A stretch of 64,000 nucleotides of DNA from Acidimicrobiaceae bacterium (GCA_003132165.1 PKWW01000060.1:46807-110806), one strand, 5' to 3'. Positions 38,593 through 48,930 are shown, counted from the first letter of the stretch. Notes: a model not told the origin generated them from the letters alone. A program made the numbers and translations.

Positions 38593-39705
38593 TCAGTGGT
38601 TACTTTCGATCTTGGCAGTGACCGTGGCGAGCAGCTCCTCGTAGGAGCTCACAAACGAGTTCACGCCATCGATCTCCAACTTGGCAGTCACCTCATCCAA
38701 TGAGACACCGTCGGGTAATTGAGTCAGTCGCGATGCTTCGCGACTGATCGTTTCATCGTCGAGCAGGAGAGACGACGCGAACGACCCGTGATCGAGAACG
38801 CCCTCGAGCGTGGCGTCGGGCATCGTGTTCACGGTCTCATCCCCGATGATCGGGTCCACGTACAAGAGATCGTAGTAACTGGGGTTCTTCGTCGAGGTGG
38901 AAGCCCACAGCGGACGTTGAACCTGCGCGGTGGACGCGAGCAGAGCGGCCGCCCTGGGACTCGCGATGCGCGCACGGTACAACTGGTAGGCGCCACAGAC
39001 CTGCGCGTTGGCAGTCGTGCCCCTTCGGGCGTCACCTTCGGGGAGCAGCGGATCGACCGCGGCGTCAACGCGCGAAACGAAGAACGAGGCGACGCTACCG
39101 ATTTCTCCCAGGTCGTGACCATTGGCGAGGGCGAGTTCGAGTCCCTCCATCCACGCCGAGATCACTTCGTCGTAGCGGGCGAGCGAGAAGATCAGTGTCA
39201 CGTTGACGTTGATGCCGGCGCCGAGGACAGCGGTAACCGCCGGAAGTCCTTCAACCGTCGCGGGAATCTTGATCATCAGATTGCTGCGACCGACCTGTGC
39301 CGCTAACCGTTTCGCGGCGTCGATCGTACCCTGCGTGTCGCGGGCCAGTCGCGGCGAGACCTCGAGCGAAACGAAGCCGTCCAGGTAGCGACGCTGGCCC
39401 GCCTGAAACGAACCCCGGGACTCCTCATGCAACGCCGCGAGCACGTCGCAGGCGTCCTGCACGTCCTTGACGGCAAGCTCTTCAAAAAGATCTTCGGCGT
39501 CGGCGGCCTTCGCGCCCACGAGGAACTTGTCGTACGCGCTCGAGGAGGCAAAGGCCTTGGCGAAGATCGAAGGGTTCGAAGTGACCCCGCGCACGCCCTT
39601 GTCGACAAGTCCCTGCAGCGTGCCGTCGTTCAGCCAGTCGCGTCGGATGTTGTCAATCCAGGGACTCTGTCCGTAATCGTCAAAAAGGCTCTCGAGCGTG
39701 GTCAC
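38593..39705 (-). CDS. tal: Transaldolase
   Basis: GVRGVTSNPSIFAKAF, LMIKIPATVEGLPAV, NVNVTLIFSLARY. Confidence 0.95.
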   Translation of the reverse strand: MTTLESLFDDYGQSPWIDNIRRDWLNDGTLQGLVDKGVRGVTSNPSIFAKAFASSSAYDKFLVGAKAADAEDLFEELAVKDVQDACDVLAALHEESRGSFQAGQRRYLDGFVSLEVSPRLARDTQGTIDAAKRLAAQVGRSNLMIKIPATVEGLPAVTAVLGAGINVNVTLIFSLARYDEVISAWMEGLELALANGHDLGEIGSVASFFVSRVDAAVDPLLPEGDARRGTTANAQVCGAYQLYRARIASPRAAALLASTAQVQRPLWASTSTKNPSYYDLLYVDPIIGDETVNTMPDATLEGVLDHGSFASSLLLDDETISREASRLTQLPDGVSLDEVTAKLEIDGVNSFVSSYEELLATVTAKIESNH

Positions 39706-41699
39706 TTGGTGTCTCCTAATACGTTGTGCACGTGCTCGACGAGCGTGCTGGGCGTGATGTTGAAGTAGTCAAACACGTAACTGCCCGGTGCGGAGATCCC
39801 AAAGGTGTCGATGCCGATGGCCTGGTCGACGTACTTGGTCCAACCCAGAGTCGCACCGGCCTCCAGCGATACCGACGGCAGCGATCGGCGAAGCACCGTG
39901 TTGCGGTACTCGAGCGGCTGTTCGTCAAAACAAGACCAGCACGGCAACGCGACCACTCGGGTCGATATGCCCTCGCCCGCGAGCAGTTCCTGCGCCCTCA
40001 GACAATGCGAGAGCTCCGAGCCGGTCCCGACCAAGGTGAAGACCGCGTCCTCGCGCTCGCGAACCACGTAACCACCGCGCCGCGCTCCGTCGCGCGAGGC
40101 CTGCGCGTCAGAACCCTCAAGCACCGGGATGTCCTGGCGCGACAAGATCAGCGCCGTCGTCTCGGGCTCTTTGGATGTGAGAAATCTCTCGACGAGATCG
40201 ATTGTTTCGTTGGCGTCCGACGGACGCACGACGTGCAGACGTGGCATCGCGCGCAGAGCAATGAGTTGTTCAACGGGTTGGTGCGTCGGGCCGTCCTCGC
40301 CAACACCAACCGAATCGTGCGTGAAGACGAACAATACGCCGGCGTGACTCAATGCCGCCAGGCGAATCGCGGGGCGCATGTAGTCACTGAAGACAAAGAA
40401 TGTCGAACCGGCCGGGCGGAATCCTCCGTGCAGAGCTTGGCCCACCATGATCGCGCCCATCGCGAATTCGCGGATGCCGTAATAGATCTGTCGCCCTCCG
40501 GGATTCGCCGCGCTCTGGGCCGACGAGTGGGCCAGCACTACACCCGTGTTGTCCGTAAGGTCGGCTGAACCAGCGGTGAGACCCTTGGTGACGGGAGCGA
40601 ATCCGTCCATGGCGCGCTGCAAGGCCTTACGCGTGGCGACCATCGAACCACCCGGGAACGGTTCAGGTCGAGCCGCCACGACCGCAGCACCGTCAAATTC
40701 GAGTTGCTCGAGCAGCGCAACTCCCTTCCGACCCGATGCCGCGATCCGAGACTCCCACGAGGCTCGTTCGGCCCTGCGATCTCCAAGCGCCTCGATCAAT
40801 TGATGGGGAAGCTCGGGGTCGAACAGGAATGATTCGTTCGCGACGCCAAGAATCTTCTTCGCTTCTTCGATGGCGGGCGCACTGAAGGGTGAACCGTGCG
40901 CTTCACGACGGTCCATCATTTCGGGCGACGGGAATCCTATGTGGGAGCGTACGATAATCAGCGTCGGGCGCGCCGTTTCGGCGATTGCCTCGCGGGTCGC
41001 CGCTTCGAGTGCATCTAGTTCGTTGGCCTTCTCGCCGAGATTGATCACGTGCCAGCCATAAGCGGCGAAGCGGGCACCAGCGTCGTCGCGCAGAGCCAGT
41101 TCAGTGGGGCCGTCGATCGTGATGTGATTGTCGTCGTAGAAGACCGTCAACCGGTCGAGCCCGAGGGAACCGGCGAGCGACGCTGCCTCGTGGCTGATGC
41201 CCTCTTCGAGGCAGCCGTCACCGGCGATGACCCAAGTCCGGTGGTTGACGAGGTCCTCGCCGTAGTCGCTTCTGAGTATTCGCTCCGCGATCGTCATACC
41301 CACACCGTTGGCGATGCCCTGACCGAGTGGTCCCGTCGTCACCTCGACGGTCGGTGTGACTCCATTCTCGGGGTGTCCAGGAGTCCGCGAATGTGGCTGG
41401 CGAAAGGCGCGCAGGTCCTCGGGCTGCACGTCGTACCCGAAACTGTGGGCGAGGCCGTACTGCAAGATCGAGGCGTGGCCGCAACTCAAGATGAAGCGGT
41501 CACGATCGCTCCAGAGCGCGTCGGTGGGGTCGTGTCGCAGAATTCGAGAGAAAAGCATGACGCCAAGGGGCGCCAACGCCATTGCCGTACCGCTATGACC
41601 GGACTTGGCGGCCGCCGGAGCGTCCATCGCCAGTGCCGATATTTCGCGAATCGCACGGCCTTCCAATTCAGTCGCACCGTGGAATAAATCATCAGCCAT
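39702..41699 (-). CDS. tkt: Transketolase
   Basis: KSGHSGTAMALAPLG, VIAGDGCLEEGISHEAASLAG, THDSVGVGEDGPTHQPVEQL; start MADDLFHG. Confidence 0.96.
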   Translation of the reverse strand: MADDLFHGATELEGRAIREISALAMDAPAAAKSGHSGTAMALAPLGVMLFSRILRHDPTDALWSDRDRFILSCGHASILQYGLAHSFGYDVQPEDLRAFRQPHSRTPGHPENGVTPTVEVTTGPLGQGIANGVGMTIAERILRSDYGEDLVNHRTWVIAGDGCLEEGISHEAASLAGSLGLDRLTVFYDDNHITIDGPTELALRDDAGARFAAYGWHVINLGEKANELDALEAATREAIAETARPTLIIVRSHIGFPSPEMMDRREAHGSPFSAPAIEEAKKILGVANESFLFDPELPHQLIEALGDRRAERASWESRIAASGRKGVALLEQLEFDGAAVVAARPEPFPGGSMVATRKALQRAMDGFAPVTKGLTAGSADLTDNTGVVLAHSSAQSAANPGGRQIYYGIREFAMGAIMVGQALHGGFRPAGSTFFVFSDYMRPAIRLAALSHAGVLFVFTHDSVGVGEDGPTHQPVEQLIALRAMPRLHVVRPSDANETIDLVERFLTSKEPETTALILSRQDIPVLEGSDAQASRDGARRGGYVVREREDAVFTLVGTGSELSHCLRAQELLAGEGISTRVVALPCWSCFDEQPLEYRNTVLRRSLPSVSLEAGATLGWTKYVDQAIGIDTFGISAPGSYVFDYFNITPSTLVEHVHNVLGDTK

Positions 41700-41762
41700 G
41701 GCTACGAGAGTAGTGAATTCCGCCCGACCGGTCGGGGAGTACTTCGACGGTAGCCTTGCCCC

Positions 41763-42161
41763 ATGGCCATACAAATACCGCCGAATTGCGACCTAACGCT
41801 CGGTCTGGTCTGCGTCGAGAAGTCGACCCCAGGCACCACCGTGTGGACTATGACCGTTGATGACCGCTTCTTGAACCCCGCCGGGATCGTTCAAGGGGGA
41901 TTTCTTGCCGCGATGCTCGACTCCTCGATGGGCGCCTCCGCGGTGACCGGTGCCGGCGATCGCAAGGTCTACGTGGCCAATACCGAGATGAAGGTCTCCT
42001 TCCTTCGTCCCGCTCACCTCGGCGATGTGCTGACCTGCACGGCGACCGTGCTGAAGCCCGGCAGCGTCATCTCCTTTCTCCAAGGACGGATAGTCAACGA
42101 CCGCGCTGAACTCGTCGCGACCGCCAGTTCCTCGTACCTGATTCGAGAACGCCAGGAGTAG
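41763..42161 (+). CDS. PaaI-family (hotdog) thioesterase
   Basis: NPAGIVQGGFLAAMLDSSMGASAV, EMKVSFLRPAHLGDVLTC. Confidence 0.85.
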   Translation: MAIQIPPNCDLTLGLVCVEKSTPGTTVWTMTVDDRFLNPAGIVQGGFLAAMLDSSMGASAVTGAGDRKVYVANTEMKVSFLRPAHLGDVLTCTATVLKPGSVISFLQGRIVNDRAELVATASSSYLIRERQE

Positions 42162-42170
42162 GCTCTAAAC

Positions 42171-42524
42171 GTGAAGAAACCTAAGTGGCGCAACTTTGCC
42201 CGCGGCGCGACGATTCAGCGCGACGTCGACGAGATTCGTGACCTCTTCATCAAGTACGTCAAGGAAGAGACGGTTCAGCCCCTGAAGGAGATGGGTCGGT
42301 TCGTCCTCTTCGGCGCCCTCGGCAGCGTCTTCGTCGGCTTTGGAGCCGCCATGCTGCTGCTTGGTGCCCTGCGCTTCCTCCAGGAGCAGTTTCCGGTACT
42401 GGACGGCTCATTGTCGTGGCTTCCGTATCTGATCATCGCCGTTGTGGCGGCTGCAGTCATGGGTCTTACTCTCTGGCGCATCGCGAGCGGTGCGGCCAAG
42501 CGGCGCCTGAAGGCGTCCAAGTGA
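42171..42524 (+). CDS. Small two-TM membrane protein, actinobacterial holin-X/DUF1469-like
   Basis: EETVQPLKEMGRFVLFGALGSVFVGFGAAMLLLGALRFLQE, two TM helices. Confidence 0.6.
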   Translation: MKKPKWRNFARGATIQRDVDEIRDLFIKYVKEETVQPLKEMGRFVLFGALGSVFVGFGAAMLLLGALRFLQEQFPVLDGSLSWLPYLIIAVVAAAVMGLTLWRIASGAAKRRLKASK

Positions 42525-42715
42525 GAGAGGAATCGGCGACCCGCAAGGAGCTCGAGCGCTCGATTCGGGCTTTACTGCCCGATCATCTCTCGCTCGGCAA
42601 GTCGGCTTCCTCCCAGTCTTCGACCAGTGCAGTCCTGGGTGTCGGCGGGTTGCTTACGGGCTACGCCTGGGGATGGATCCGAGGTCGCCGAGCTCGTCCG
42701 AGGCGTAACCGTTGA
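42521..42715 (+). CDS. Small protein with one TM-like segment (64 aa)
   Basis: GTGA overlap with previous stop; VREESATRKELERSIRALLPDHLSL...GVGGLLTGYAWGWIRGRRARPRRNR. Confidence 0.5.
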   Translation: MREESATRKELERSIRALLPDHLSLGKSASSQSSTSAVLGVGGLLTGYAWGWIRGRRARPRRNR

Positions 42716-42882
42716 TCCTGAGACGCCTCCTTCGTCTCGGCGTCACTTCGTCGTTCGCACGGGCCTGGGTCCAGAGGAGTCCACGCTGGGTCTCGGTCGC
42801 ATTGGGCCTGATCCTGTTTCGCTTTATCGATAATCGCGCTGCCAATGCTGGTCGACGTGCCAAAGGAAAGAAGAGCGCGTGA
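42712..42882 (+). CDS. Small basic membrane protein (56 aa, TTG start)
   Basis: TTGA overlap with preceding stop; hydrophobic WVSVALGLILFRFI, basic tail; stop overlaps trmI GTG. Absent from ORF track. Confidence 0.45.
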   Translation: MILRRLLRLGVTSSFARAWVQRSPRWVSVALGLILFRFIDNRAANAGRRAKGKKSA

Positions 42883-43664
42883 GCAACGCAGAACTGAAGG
42901 TGGGAGAGCGTGTCATGCTCATCGACGCGAAGGATCGCCACTACCTGATCAATCTTCGCGAAGGTGCGGCCTTTCACACCCACGCCGGCATTATCCAGCA
43001 CGACGATGTCATCGGTGCCCTCGAGGGCTCGCTCGTGAAGGGCAACACCGAGCGGAGTTTTCTCGTACTGCGCCCGACCATGTCCGACGTGGTCTTGAAG
43101 ATGCCCCGCGGCGCACAGGTGATCTATCCCAAGGACCTTGGCACGATACTCATGCAAGCCGACATCGGGCCCGGCATGCGCGTGCTCGAGGCGGGCGTAG
43201 GATCAGGCGCGCTATCGATGACATTGTTACGAGCCGGAGCGCTCATCACCGGTTACGAGATCCGCGAGGATTTTGCCCAGCAAGCCACGAAGAACGTGCA
43301 CGACATGCTCGGTCCCGACGTCGCCTACGACATCCAGATCCGCGACGTCACCCTAGGTATCGACGAACAGGACCTGGATCGCATCATCCTCGACATGCCT
43401 GAGCCGTGGGACGTGGTCAAACACGCCGAGCAGGCGCTGCGCCCCGGAGGCATTCTCCTCGCGTACCTTCCGACCATCAATCAGACGCAGTTGCTTCGAG
43501 AGACCCTGCGCCAGCATTCGTTCGGGATGGAAGAGACGGTCGAAATCCTGCGGCGCACGTGGCATATTGACGGCCGCTCAGTGCGACCGGACCATCGGAT
43601 GGTTGCCCACACGGGATTCCTGACCTCCGCGCGGCGCCTCGTGCGCCGGGTGGAGAAGGACTAG
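42879..43664 (+). CDS. trmI: tRNA (adenine-58-N1)-methyltransferase
   Basis: GPGMRVLEAGVGSGALSMTLLRAG, QVIYPKDLGTILM, ILDMPEPWDVV. Confidence 0.92.
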   Translation: MSNAELKVGERVMLIDAKDRHYLINLREGAAFHTHAGIIQHDDVIGALEGSLVKGNTERSFLVLRPTMSDVVLKMPRGAQVIYPKDLGTILMQADIGPGMRVLEAGVGSGALSMTLLRAGALITGYEIREDFAQQATKNVHDMLGPDVAYDIQIRDVTLGIDEQDLDRIILDMPEPWDVVKHAEQALRPGGILLAYLPTINQTQLLRETLRQHSFGMEETVEILRRTWHIDGRSVRPDHRMVAHTGFLTSARRLVRRVEKD

Positions 43665-43897
43665 CCCTTTTCGATGAAGATGCACTCGCCGGGGCACTCT
43701 TCGGAGGCTTCGGTGACCGCGTCCTCGAACTCAGTTGGCACGTCGGCGAGGCCTTCGGCGCCGCCGGGTGAACTCTTGATCTCGTCGCCCTGTTTCACGT
43801 AGGCCAAGCCATCGTCGAGAAGCGTAAACACTGAAGGGCAAATCTCCTCACAGAGTCCGTCACCAGTGCACAAGTCCTGGTCGATCCAAACCTTCAT
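43661..43897 (-). CDS. Ferredoxin, single-cluster type with Asp at the second ligand position
   Basis: CTGDGLCEEICPSVFTL ... EECPGECIFI. Confidence 0.9.
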   Translation of the reverse strand: MKVWIDQDLCTGDGLCEEICPSVFTLLDDGLAYVKQGDEIKSSPGGAEGLADVPTEFEDAVTEASEECPGECIFIEKG

Positions 43898-43997
43898 CGT
43901 TTTTGCCCTCCGTGGGTAACTGGTTCATTTACATTAGCGGGAGAACTCAGTTATCAAATTGATGAACAGGCGTCAAACTCTCACCTATGGTGACCAT

Positions 43998-45743
43998 ATG
44001 GACCGTTCAGGGCGTTTCGACCAGCCAGGGGATCAGGAAGACGATGACCAGATCTTGATCAACAGCCCGCGGGACTTCACGCTCAGCGACGTCGATCAGG
44101 CCAACCGGCGTATAGAGATGCTCGAAGAGAAGCTCCTCGAGGCACGAGGTCAACTGGCCCAGACCCGCTCCAGCAATGAGAAGCTGACCATCACCATTCA
44201 ACAGACGCGCGACCAGATCGCCGCATTACGCGACGAGGTGGAGAAGTTGACTCAGCCGCCCGCGGTCTACGGAACTTTCATCGACTTCAACGACGACGGC
44301 TCGGTCGACATCTTCGCCTCGGGGCGAAAGATGCGAGTAGCGCTGCACCCTGGTCTGGACCCCGGACAGATTGAGCGGGGCAACGAAGTCGTGCTGAACG
44401 AGTCGTTCTCGGTCATCGGCGTTCGCGACGCGGACGGGCAGGGTGAGGTCGTGACGGTCAAGGAAGTGATCGACGCCAGGCGCGTCCTCGTGTACGCGCG
44501 TGCCGACGAGGAGCGTGTCGTCGAGTTGGCGGATTCACTGCGCGACATCAAGTTGCGAAGTGGTGACGCACTTCTGCTGGACCTGCGCTCAAACCTGCTC
44601 ACCGAGAAACTCGTTCGACAAGAAGCTGAAGAGTTGGTGCTCGAAGAGGTTCCCGACATCACGTACGCCGATGTGGGAGGTCTCGACGAGCAGATTGAGT
44701 CCATCATGGACGCCGTGGAGTTACCGTACCTGCACCGGGCACTCTTCCAGGATTACGAACTACCCGCGCCCAAGGGGATCCTTCTTTACGGTCCTCCGGG
44801 ATGCGGCAAGACACTTATCGCCAAGGCGGTCGCGAACTCGCTGTCCCAGAAGGTCGCAGAATTGACAGGTAACCGTAACGTACGCTCCTACTTCTTGAAC
44901 ATCAAGGGCCCCGAATTACTGAACAAGTACGTCGGCGAGACCGAACGCCAGATTCGACTCGTCTTCCAGCGCGCCCGGGAGAAGGCCGAGGAGGGCGTGC
45001 CGGTGATCATCTTCTTCGACGAGATGGACTCGCTGTTTCGCACCCGCGGAACCGGCATCAGTTCGGACATGGAATCGACCATCGTCCCTCAGCTGCTCGC
45101 TGAAATTGACGGAGTGGAGTCGCTGCGCGACGTCATAGTCATCGGTGCGACAAACCGTGAGGACCTCATCGACCCGGCGATTCTCCGACCAGGGCGTCTG
45201 GACGTCAAGATCAAGATCGAGCGACCCAACGCCGATGCGGCCGCACAGATCTTCGAGCGCTACCTGCACACCGACCTGCCCATCGACGAGAGCCTCGTGC
45301 TCGAGCTGGGTGGTGGCGACCGCGAGAAGGCCATTCGCGCCATGATCGAAGACACCGTCAGCCAGATGTATCGCATTGACGATTCCAATCGCTTCCTCGA
45401 GGTCACCTACCAGGGCGGCGACAAGGAAATCCTGTACTTCAAGGACTTCGCTTCGGGCGCCATGATCGAGAACATCGTTCGACGTGCGAAGAAGCTCGCC
45501 GTCAAGCGCGAAATCGCCGGCAAGGGTCGAGGACTTCGCGCCCTCGACCTCATCGAGTCGATCCGCCAGGAGTTCCGTGAGAACGAGGACCTGCCGAATA
45601 CGACGAATCCCGACGACTGGGCGCGCATTTCTGGAAAGAAGGGCGAGCGGATCATCTTCATCCGCACCCTCATCAACCGGGAGGAGACCGACGTCAAGGG
45701 CGGCCGCTCGATTCAACACGTTGGCACTGGTCAGTACCTCTAA
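43998..45743 (+). CDS. mpa: Proteasomal ATPase Mpa/ARC
   Basis: N-terminal coiled coil, [31 protein letters not shown]-terminal GQYL. Confidence 0.97.
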   Translation: MDRSGRFDQPGDQEDDDQILINSPRDFTLSDVDQANRRIEMLEEKLLEARGQLAQTRSSNEKLTITIQQTRDQIAALRDEVEKLTQPPAVYGTFIDFNDDGSVDIFASGRKMRVALHPGLDPGQIERGNEVVLNESFSVIGVRDADGQGEVVTVKEVIDARRVLVYARADEERVVELADSLRDIKLRSGDALLLDLRSNLLTEKLVRQEAEELVLEEVPDITYADVGGLDEQIESIMDAVELPYLHRALFQDYELPAPKGILLYGPPGCGKTLIAKAVANSLSQKVAELTGNRNVRSYFLNIKGPELLNKYVGETERQIRLVFQRAREKAEEGVPVIIFFDEMDSLFRTRGTGISSDMESTIVPQLLAEIDGVESLRDVIVIGATNREDLIDPAILRPGRLDVKIKIERPNADAAAQIFERYLHTDLPIDESLVLELGGGDREKAIRAMIEDTVSQMYRIDDSNRFLEVTYQGGDKEILYFKDFASGAMIENIVRRAKKLAVKREIAGKGRGLRALDLIESIRQEFRENEDLPNTTNPDDWARISGKKGERIIFIRTLINREETDVKGGRSIQHVGTGQYL

Positions 45744-45746
45744 GCC

Positions 45747-47234
45747 ATGGCCGTCGAGAAGGTAGTCGGTATCGAGACTGAGTATGGCATCGCTGGAGGC
45801 CCGGACCTGGACCCCATCACATCATCGAGCATCATCGTCAACGCTTACGCCCGACAAGGCCGTACACGGATCAACTGGGACTTCCACGGTGAGACACCCG
45901 ATCTCGACGCACGGGGTCTACCAGGTCTGACTTCGTTCGCACCAGTCGTCGAGACCCATCTCGCCAACACGGTCCTGACCAATGGGGCAAGATTGTACGT
46001 GGACCACGCCCACCCCGAATATTCTTCGCCCGAGTGCCGGACACCGCGCGAAGCAACCTTGTACGACGTCGCTGGCGAAGAAGTGATGCGCAGAGCACTC
46101 ACGGTCGCTAACGAGTCGCTCGAGCCCCATCAGGCGATCACCCTCTACAAGAATAATTCCGACGGCAAGGGCAACTCGTACGGGACTCACGAGAACTACC
46201 TCCTCAGCCGATCGACCGACTTCGCCCACGTCATCCGCGCGATGGTGCCACACTTCGTCTCGCGTCAAGTGGTACTTGGTGCCGGCAAAGTGGGCGCCGA
46301 AACTGAACACGGTATGGAGTCACGTCCGTTCTTCCAACTGAGCCAGCGAGCGGAGTTCTTCGAGGAGATCGTGGGGCTCGAGACGACACTCAAGCGGCCG
46401 ATCATCAACACTCGCGACGAACCCCATAGCGACGCCGAGCGGTTTCGGCGCCTGCACGTAATCATTGGTGACGCCAATATGAGCCAATATGCGACATTCG
46501 TCAAGCTGGGCTCCACCGCACTGCTCCTCGCGCTCCTCGAAGAGCGTGGGCCTGACGTGTTCCCGAGCCCTCCGCGTCACCCCGTTCGCGCGGTGCGCGC
46601 CTACGCCCTCGACACCTCACTCGAAGTGACCGAACTCTGCGACGACGACAAGCAGCGCACCGCCTGGGATCTCCAGGACGAACTGTGGACGCTCGCGCTG
46701 GGGTTCGTCGATTCAAATGGGGGAGCGGCGGTCGGCGACCCCGCCGAGGTGTCCATGATCCTCGATCAATGGCGCGAGATGCTCGACGGCGTACGCTACG
46801 ACCCTGACAGTGTCGCCGACCGCGTTGACTGGGTGGCGAAACTGCGCATCGTGAGGGGATACCGGGACCGTCACGAGCTGAACGACGACGACGTCAAGTT
46901 GCAGGCGATCGATCTCCAGTACCACGACATTCGACCGCAACGATCCTTGGCGCAACGAGTTGGACTTCGCGCGCTCGTCGACGATGATCAGGTTCGTGAA
47001 GCAGTTCACAATCCCCCGAGGGACACGAGGGCCTTCTTTCGTGGCCAATGTGTGGCTCGCTACCCCGATCAAATTGCCGCAGCGAACTGGGATTCGGTCG
47101 TGTTCGACCTCGGCGACGGGCCCCTCCAGCGGGTTCCTATGATGGACCCGTTGCGGGGTACCGCAGCCTTGACCGAAGATTTGCTAAAAGTTTGCCCAAC
47201 GGCTGATGACCTTCTTGAGGCTCTGGACAGGTAG
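45747..47234 (+). CDS. dop: Pup deamidase/depupylase Dop
   Basis: VVGIETEYGIAGG, DHAHPEYSSPECRTP, YKNNSDGKGNSYGTHENYL. Confidence 0.95.
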   Translation: MAVEKVVGIETEYGIAGGPDLDPITSSSIIVNAYARQGRTRINWDFHGETPDLDARGLPGLTSFAPVVETHLANTVLTNGARLYVDHAHPEYSSPECRTPREATLYDVAGEEVMRRALTVANESLEPHQAITLYKNNSDGKGNSYGTHENYLLSRSTDFAHVIRAMVPHFVSRQVVLGAGKVGAETEHGMESRPFFQLSQRAEFFEEIVGLETTLKRPIINTRDEPHSDAERFRRLHVIIGDANMSQYATFVKLGSTALLLALLEERGPDVFPSPPRHPVRAVRAYALDTSLEVTELCDDDKQRTAWDLQDELWTLALGFVDSNGGAAVGDPAEVSMILDQWREMLDGVRYDPDSVADRVDWVAKLRIVRGYRDRHELNDDDVKLQAIDLQYHDIRPQRSLAQRVGLRALVDDDQVREAVHNPPRDTRAFFRGQCVARYPDQIAAANWDSVVFDLGDGPLQRVPMMDPLRGTAALTEDLLKVCPTADDLLEALDR

Positions 47235-47243
47235 AACAGATGT

Positions 47244-47438
47244 ATGACTGAACGAGAACGAATCCAAAAACAGCGGACCGAGCGCGCGAAAGAAACGACG
47301 CAGGACGTGTCGGTCGACGCCACCAAAGGGGACCAGTTGAAGGCCGAACTTGACGACCTCCTCGACGAGATTGATGAAGTGCTCGAGGAGAACGCCGAAG
47401 AGTTCGTGCGCAACTACGTGCAAAAGGGCGGCGAATAG
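47244..47438 (+). CDS. pup: Prokaryotic ubiquitin-like protein Pup (ends GGE)
   Basis: 64 aa, helical acidic core, C-terminal VRNYVQKGGE; between dop and prcB. Confidence 0.96.
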   Translation: MTERERIQKQRTERAKETTQDVSVDATKGDQLKAELDDLLDEIDEVLEENAEEFVRNYVQKGGE

Positions 47439-47440
47439 CA

Positions 47441-48235
47441 GTGGGTCTGCCTCTATTCGACGCGCACAACGATCCTGGCCCATCGTTCTTTCACTTCGCC
47501 GAGGCCACCGGCATCACCACGCCCACAATGGCGGGAACCGCCGAGTCGCCGCACGCGACGACAGTGATCGCAGTGCGTTTCAATGCCGGCGTCGTGATGG
47601 TCGGCGATCGTCAGGCGACGGGCCACTACATCGCGAGCCGTGATGTCCGAAAGATCGAGCCCGCTGACCGTTTCACGGCCATCGCCATCTCGGGCACGGC
47701 GGCGCGCGGCATCGAGTTCGTCAAGATGGCCCAGCTGTCGTTTGAGCACTACGAGAAAATGACCGACTCGGCGCTCAGCCTTGAAGGTAAGGCCAACTAT
47801 CTGTCACCAATCATCCAGCGCAACAACCTGAGCTCACCGCTCATCGTGATGCCGCTCCTTGCGGGTTGGGACTCGAGTCACCTGGTGGGGCGCATCTTTG
47901 AGTACGACGGCGCAGGCGGATGTTACGAGCGTTTCGACTTCGCCACCATTGGATCGGGTTCGCCCTTCGCTGAAAGCGCGTTGCGCCTCGGATTTCGCAC
48001 CGACCTCGATCGCGAAGCGGCCTTGGAACTCGGCGCATTGGCGCTCTACGAGGCCGGCGACAACGACCCGAGCACCGGGGGACCGGACTTCGTGCGCAAT
48101 CTCTTTCCCATGATGGTTACCATCACGGACGAAGGCTTCCAGGAGCTGAGCACCGACGAGGTGGGTGCGAGATTCCGAGCCATCAACGACCGCCGCACCC
48201 AGTCGGGTGGCGTGGCCGGAGGGACCTTGCGATGA
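47441..48235 (+). CDS. prcB: Proteasome beta subunit
   Basis: Propeptide then ATTVIAVRFNAGVVMVGDRQATGHYIASRDVRKI. Confidence 0.95.
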   Translation: MGLPLFDAHNDPGPSFFHFAEATGITTPTMAGTAESPHATTVIAVRFNAGVVMVGDRQATGHYIASRDVRKIEPADRFTAIAISGTAARGIEFVKMAQLSFEHYEKMTDSALSLEGKANYLSPIIQRNNLSSPLIVMPLLAGWDSSHLVGRIFEYDGAGGCYERFDFATIGSGSPFAESALRLGFRTDLDREAALELGALALYEAGDNDPSTGGPDFVRNLFPMMVTITDEGFQELSTDEVGARFRAINDRRTQSGGVAGGTLR

Positions 48236-48909
48236 GCAACTACTTCTACGTCGCTCCCGAACAGCTCATTCGTGACCGGGCGGAGTTCGCCCAGAAGGGC
48301 ATCGCTCGAGGCAGATCTCTGGTCGGTGCGATCTATGACACCGGTGTGCTGTTGGTCGCGGAGAACCCCTCGGCGTCGCTGAACAAGATCTCCGAGGTCT
48401 ATGACCGCATCGCCTTTGCCGGAGTCGGCAAGTACAACGAGTTCGACCGACTTCGCGAAGCGGGTATCCGTTGGGCTGACGGCACGGGCTTCACTTACTC
48501 AAGAGAGGACGTGGACGCGCGAGCGCTCGCGAACTACTACGCACAGCACTTGGGTGACATGTTCACTGAGGGGCAAAAACCCCTCGAAGTGGAGATCCTC
48601 GTCGCCCAACTCGGCGGCAAGATTCGCCCGACCAAGTTGTACCGGATCGCCTACGAGGGCACCATCACCGACGAGACCCGCTACGCGGTGCTCGGTGGCG
48701 ACGCCGAGACGATCAAGGGCCGCTTCGCGACCTCAGAAGAACAGATTCACCCGCTCGGACAGACCCTGAAGAATGCCGTTGAGGCTCTGGCCGGTCCCGA
48801 TCGAAAGATCGACGTCACCGACTTGGAGGTCGGCATTCTCGAGGACCGTGGTAATCGTCGGACTTTCGTGCGCCTCACCGATGCCGAAGTGAGCGAACTC
48901 CTGAGCTGA
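48232..48909 (+). CDS. prcA: Proteasome alpha subunit
   Basis: FYVAPEQLIRDRAEFAQKGIARGRSLV; coupled to prcB. Confidence 0.95.
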   Translation: MSNYFYVAPEQLIRDRAEFAQKGIARGRSLVGAIYDTGVLLVAENPSASLNKISEVYDRIAFAGVGKYNEFDRLREAGIRWADGTGFTYSREDVDARALANYYAQHLGDMFTEGQKPLEVEILVAQLGGKIRPTKLYRIAYEGTITDETRYAVLGGDAETIKGRFATSEEQIHPLGQTLKNAVEALAGPDRKIDVTDLEVGILEDRGNRRTFVRLTDAEVSELLS

Positions 48910-48930
48910 GAAATCGGCGACGGCGAGATC

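Noticed and set aside
43923-43967. GTTCAT...ATGAAC dyad between ferredoxin and mpa
   Set aside because: 6-bp arms separated by more than 30 nt in AT-rich sequence; likely chance.
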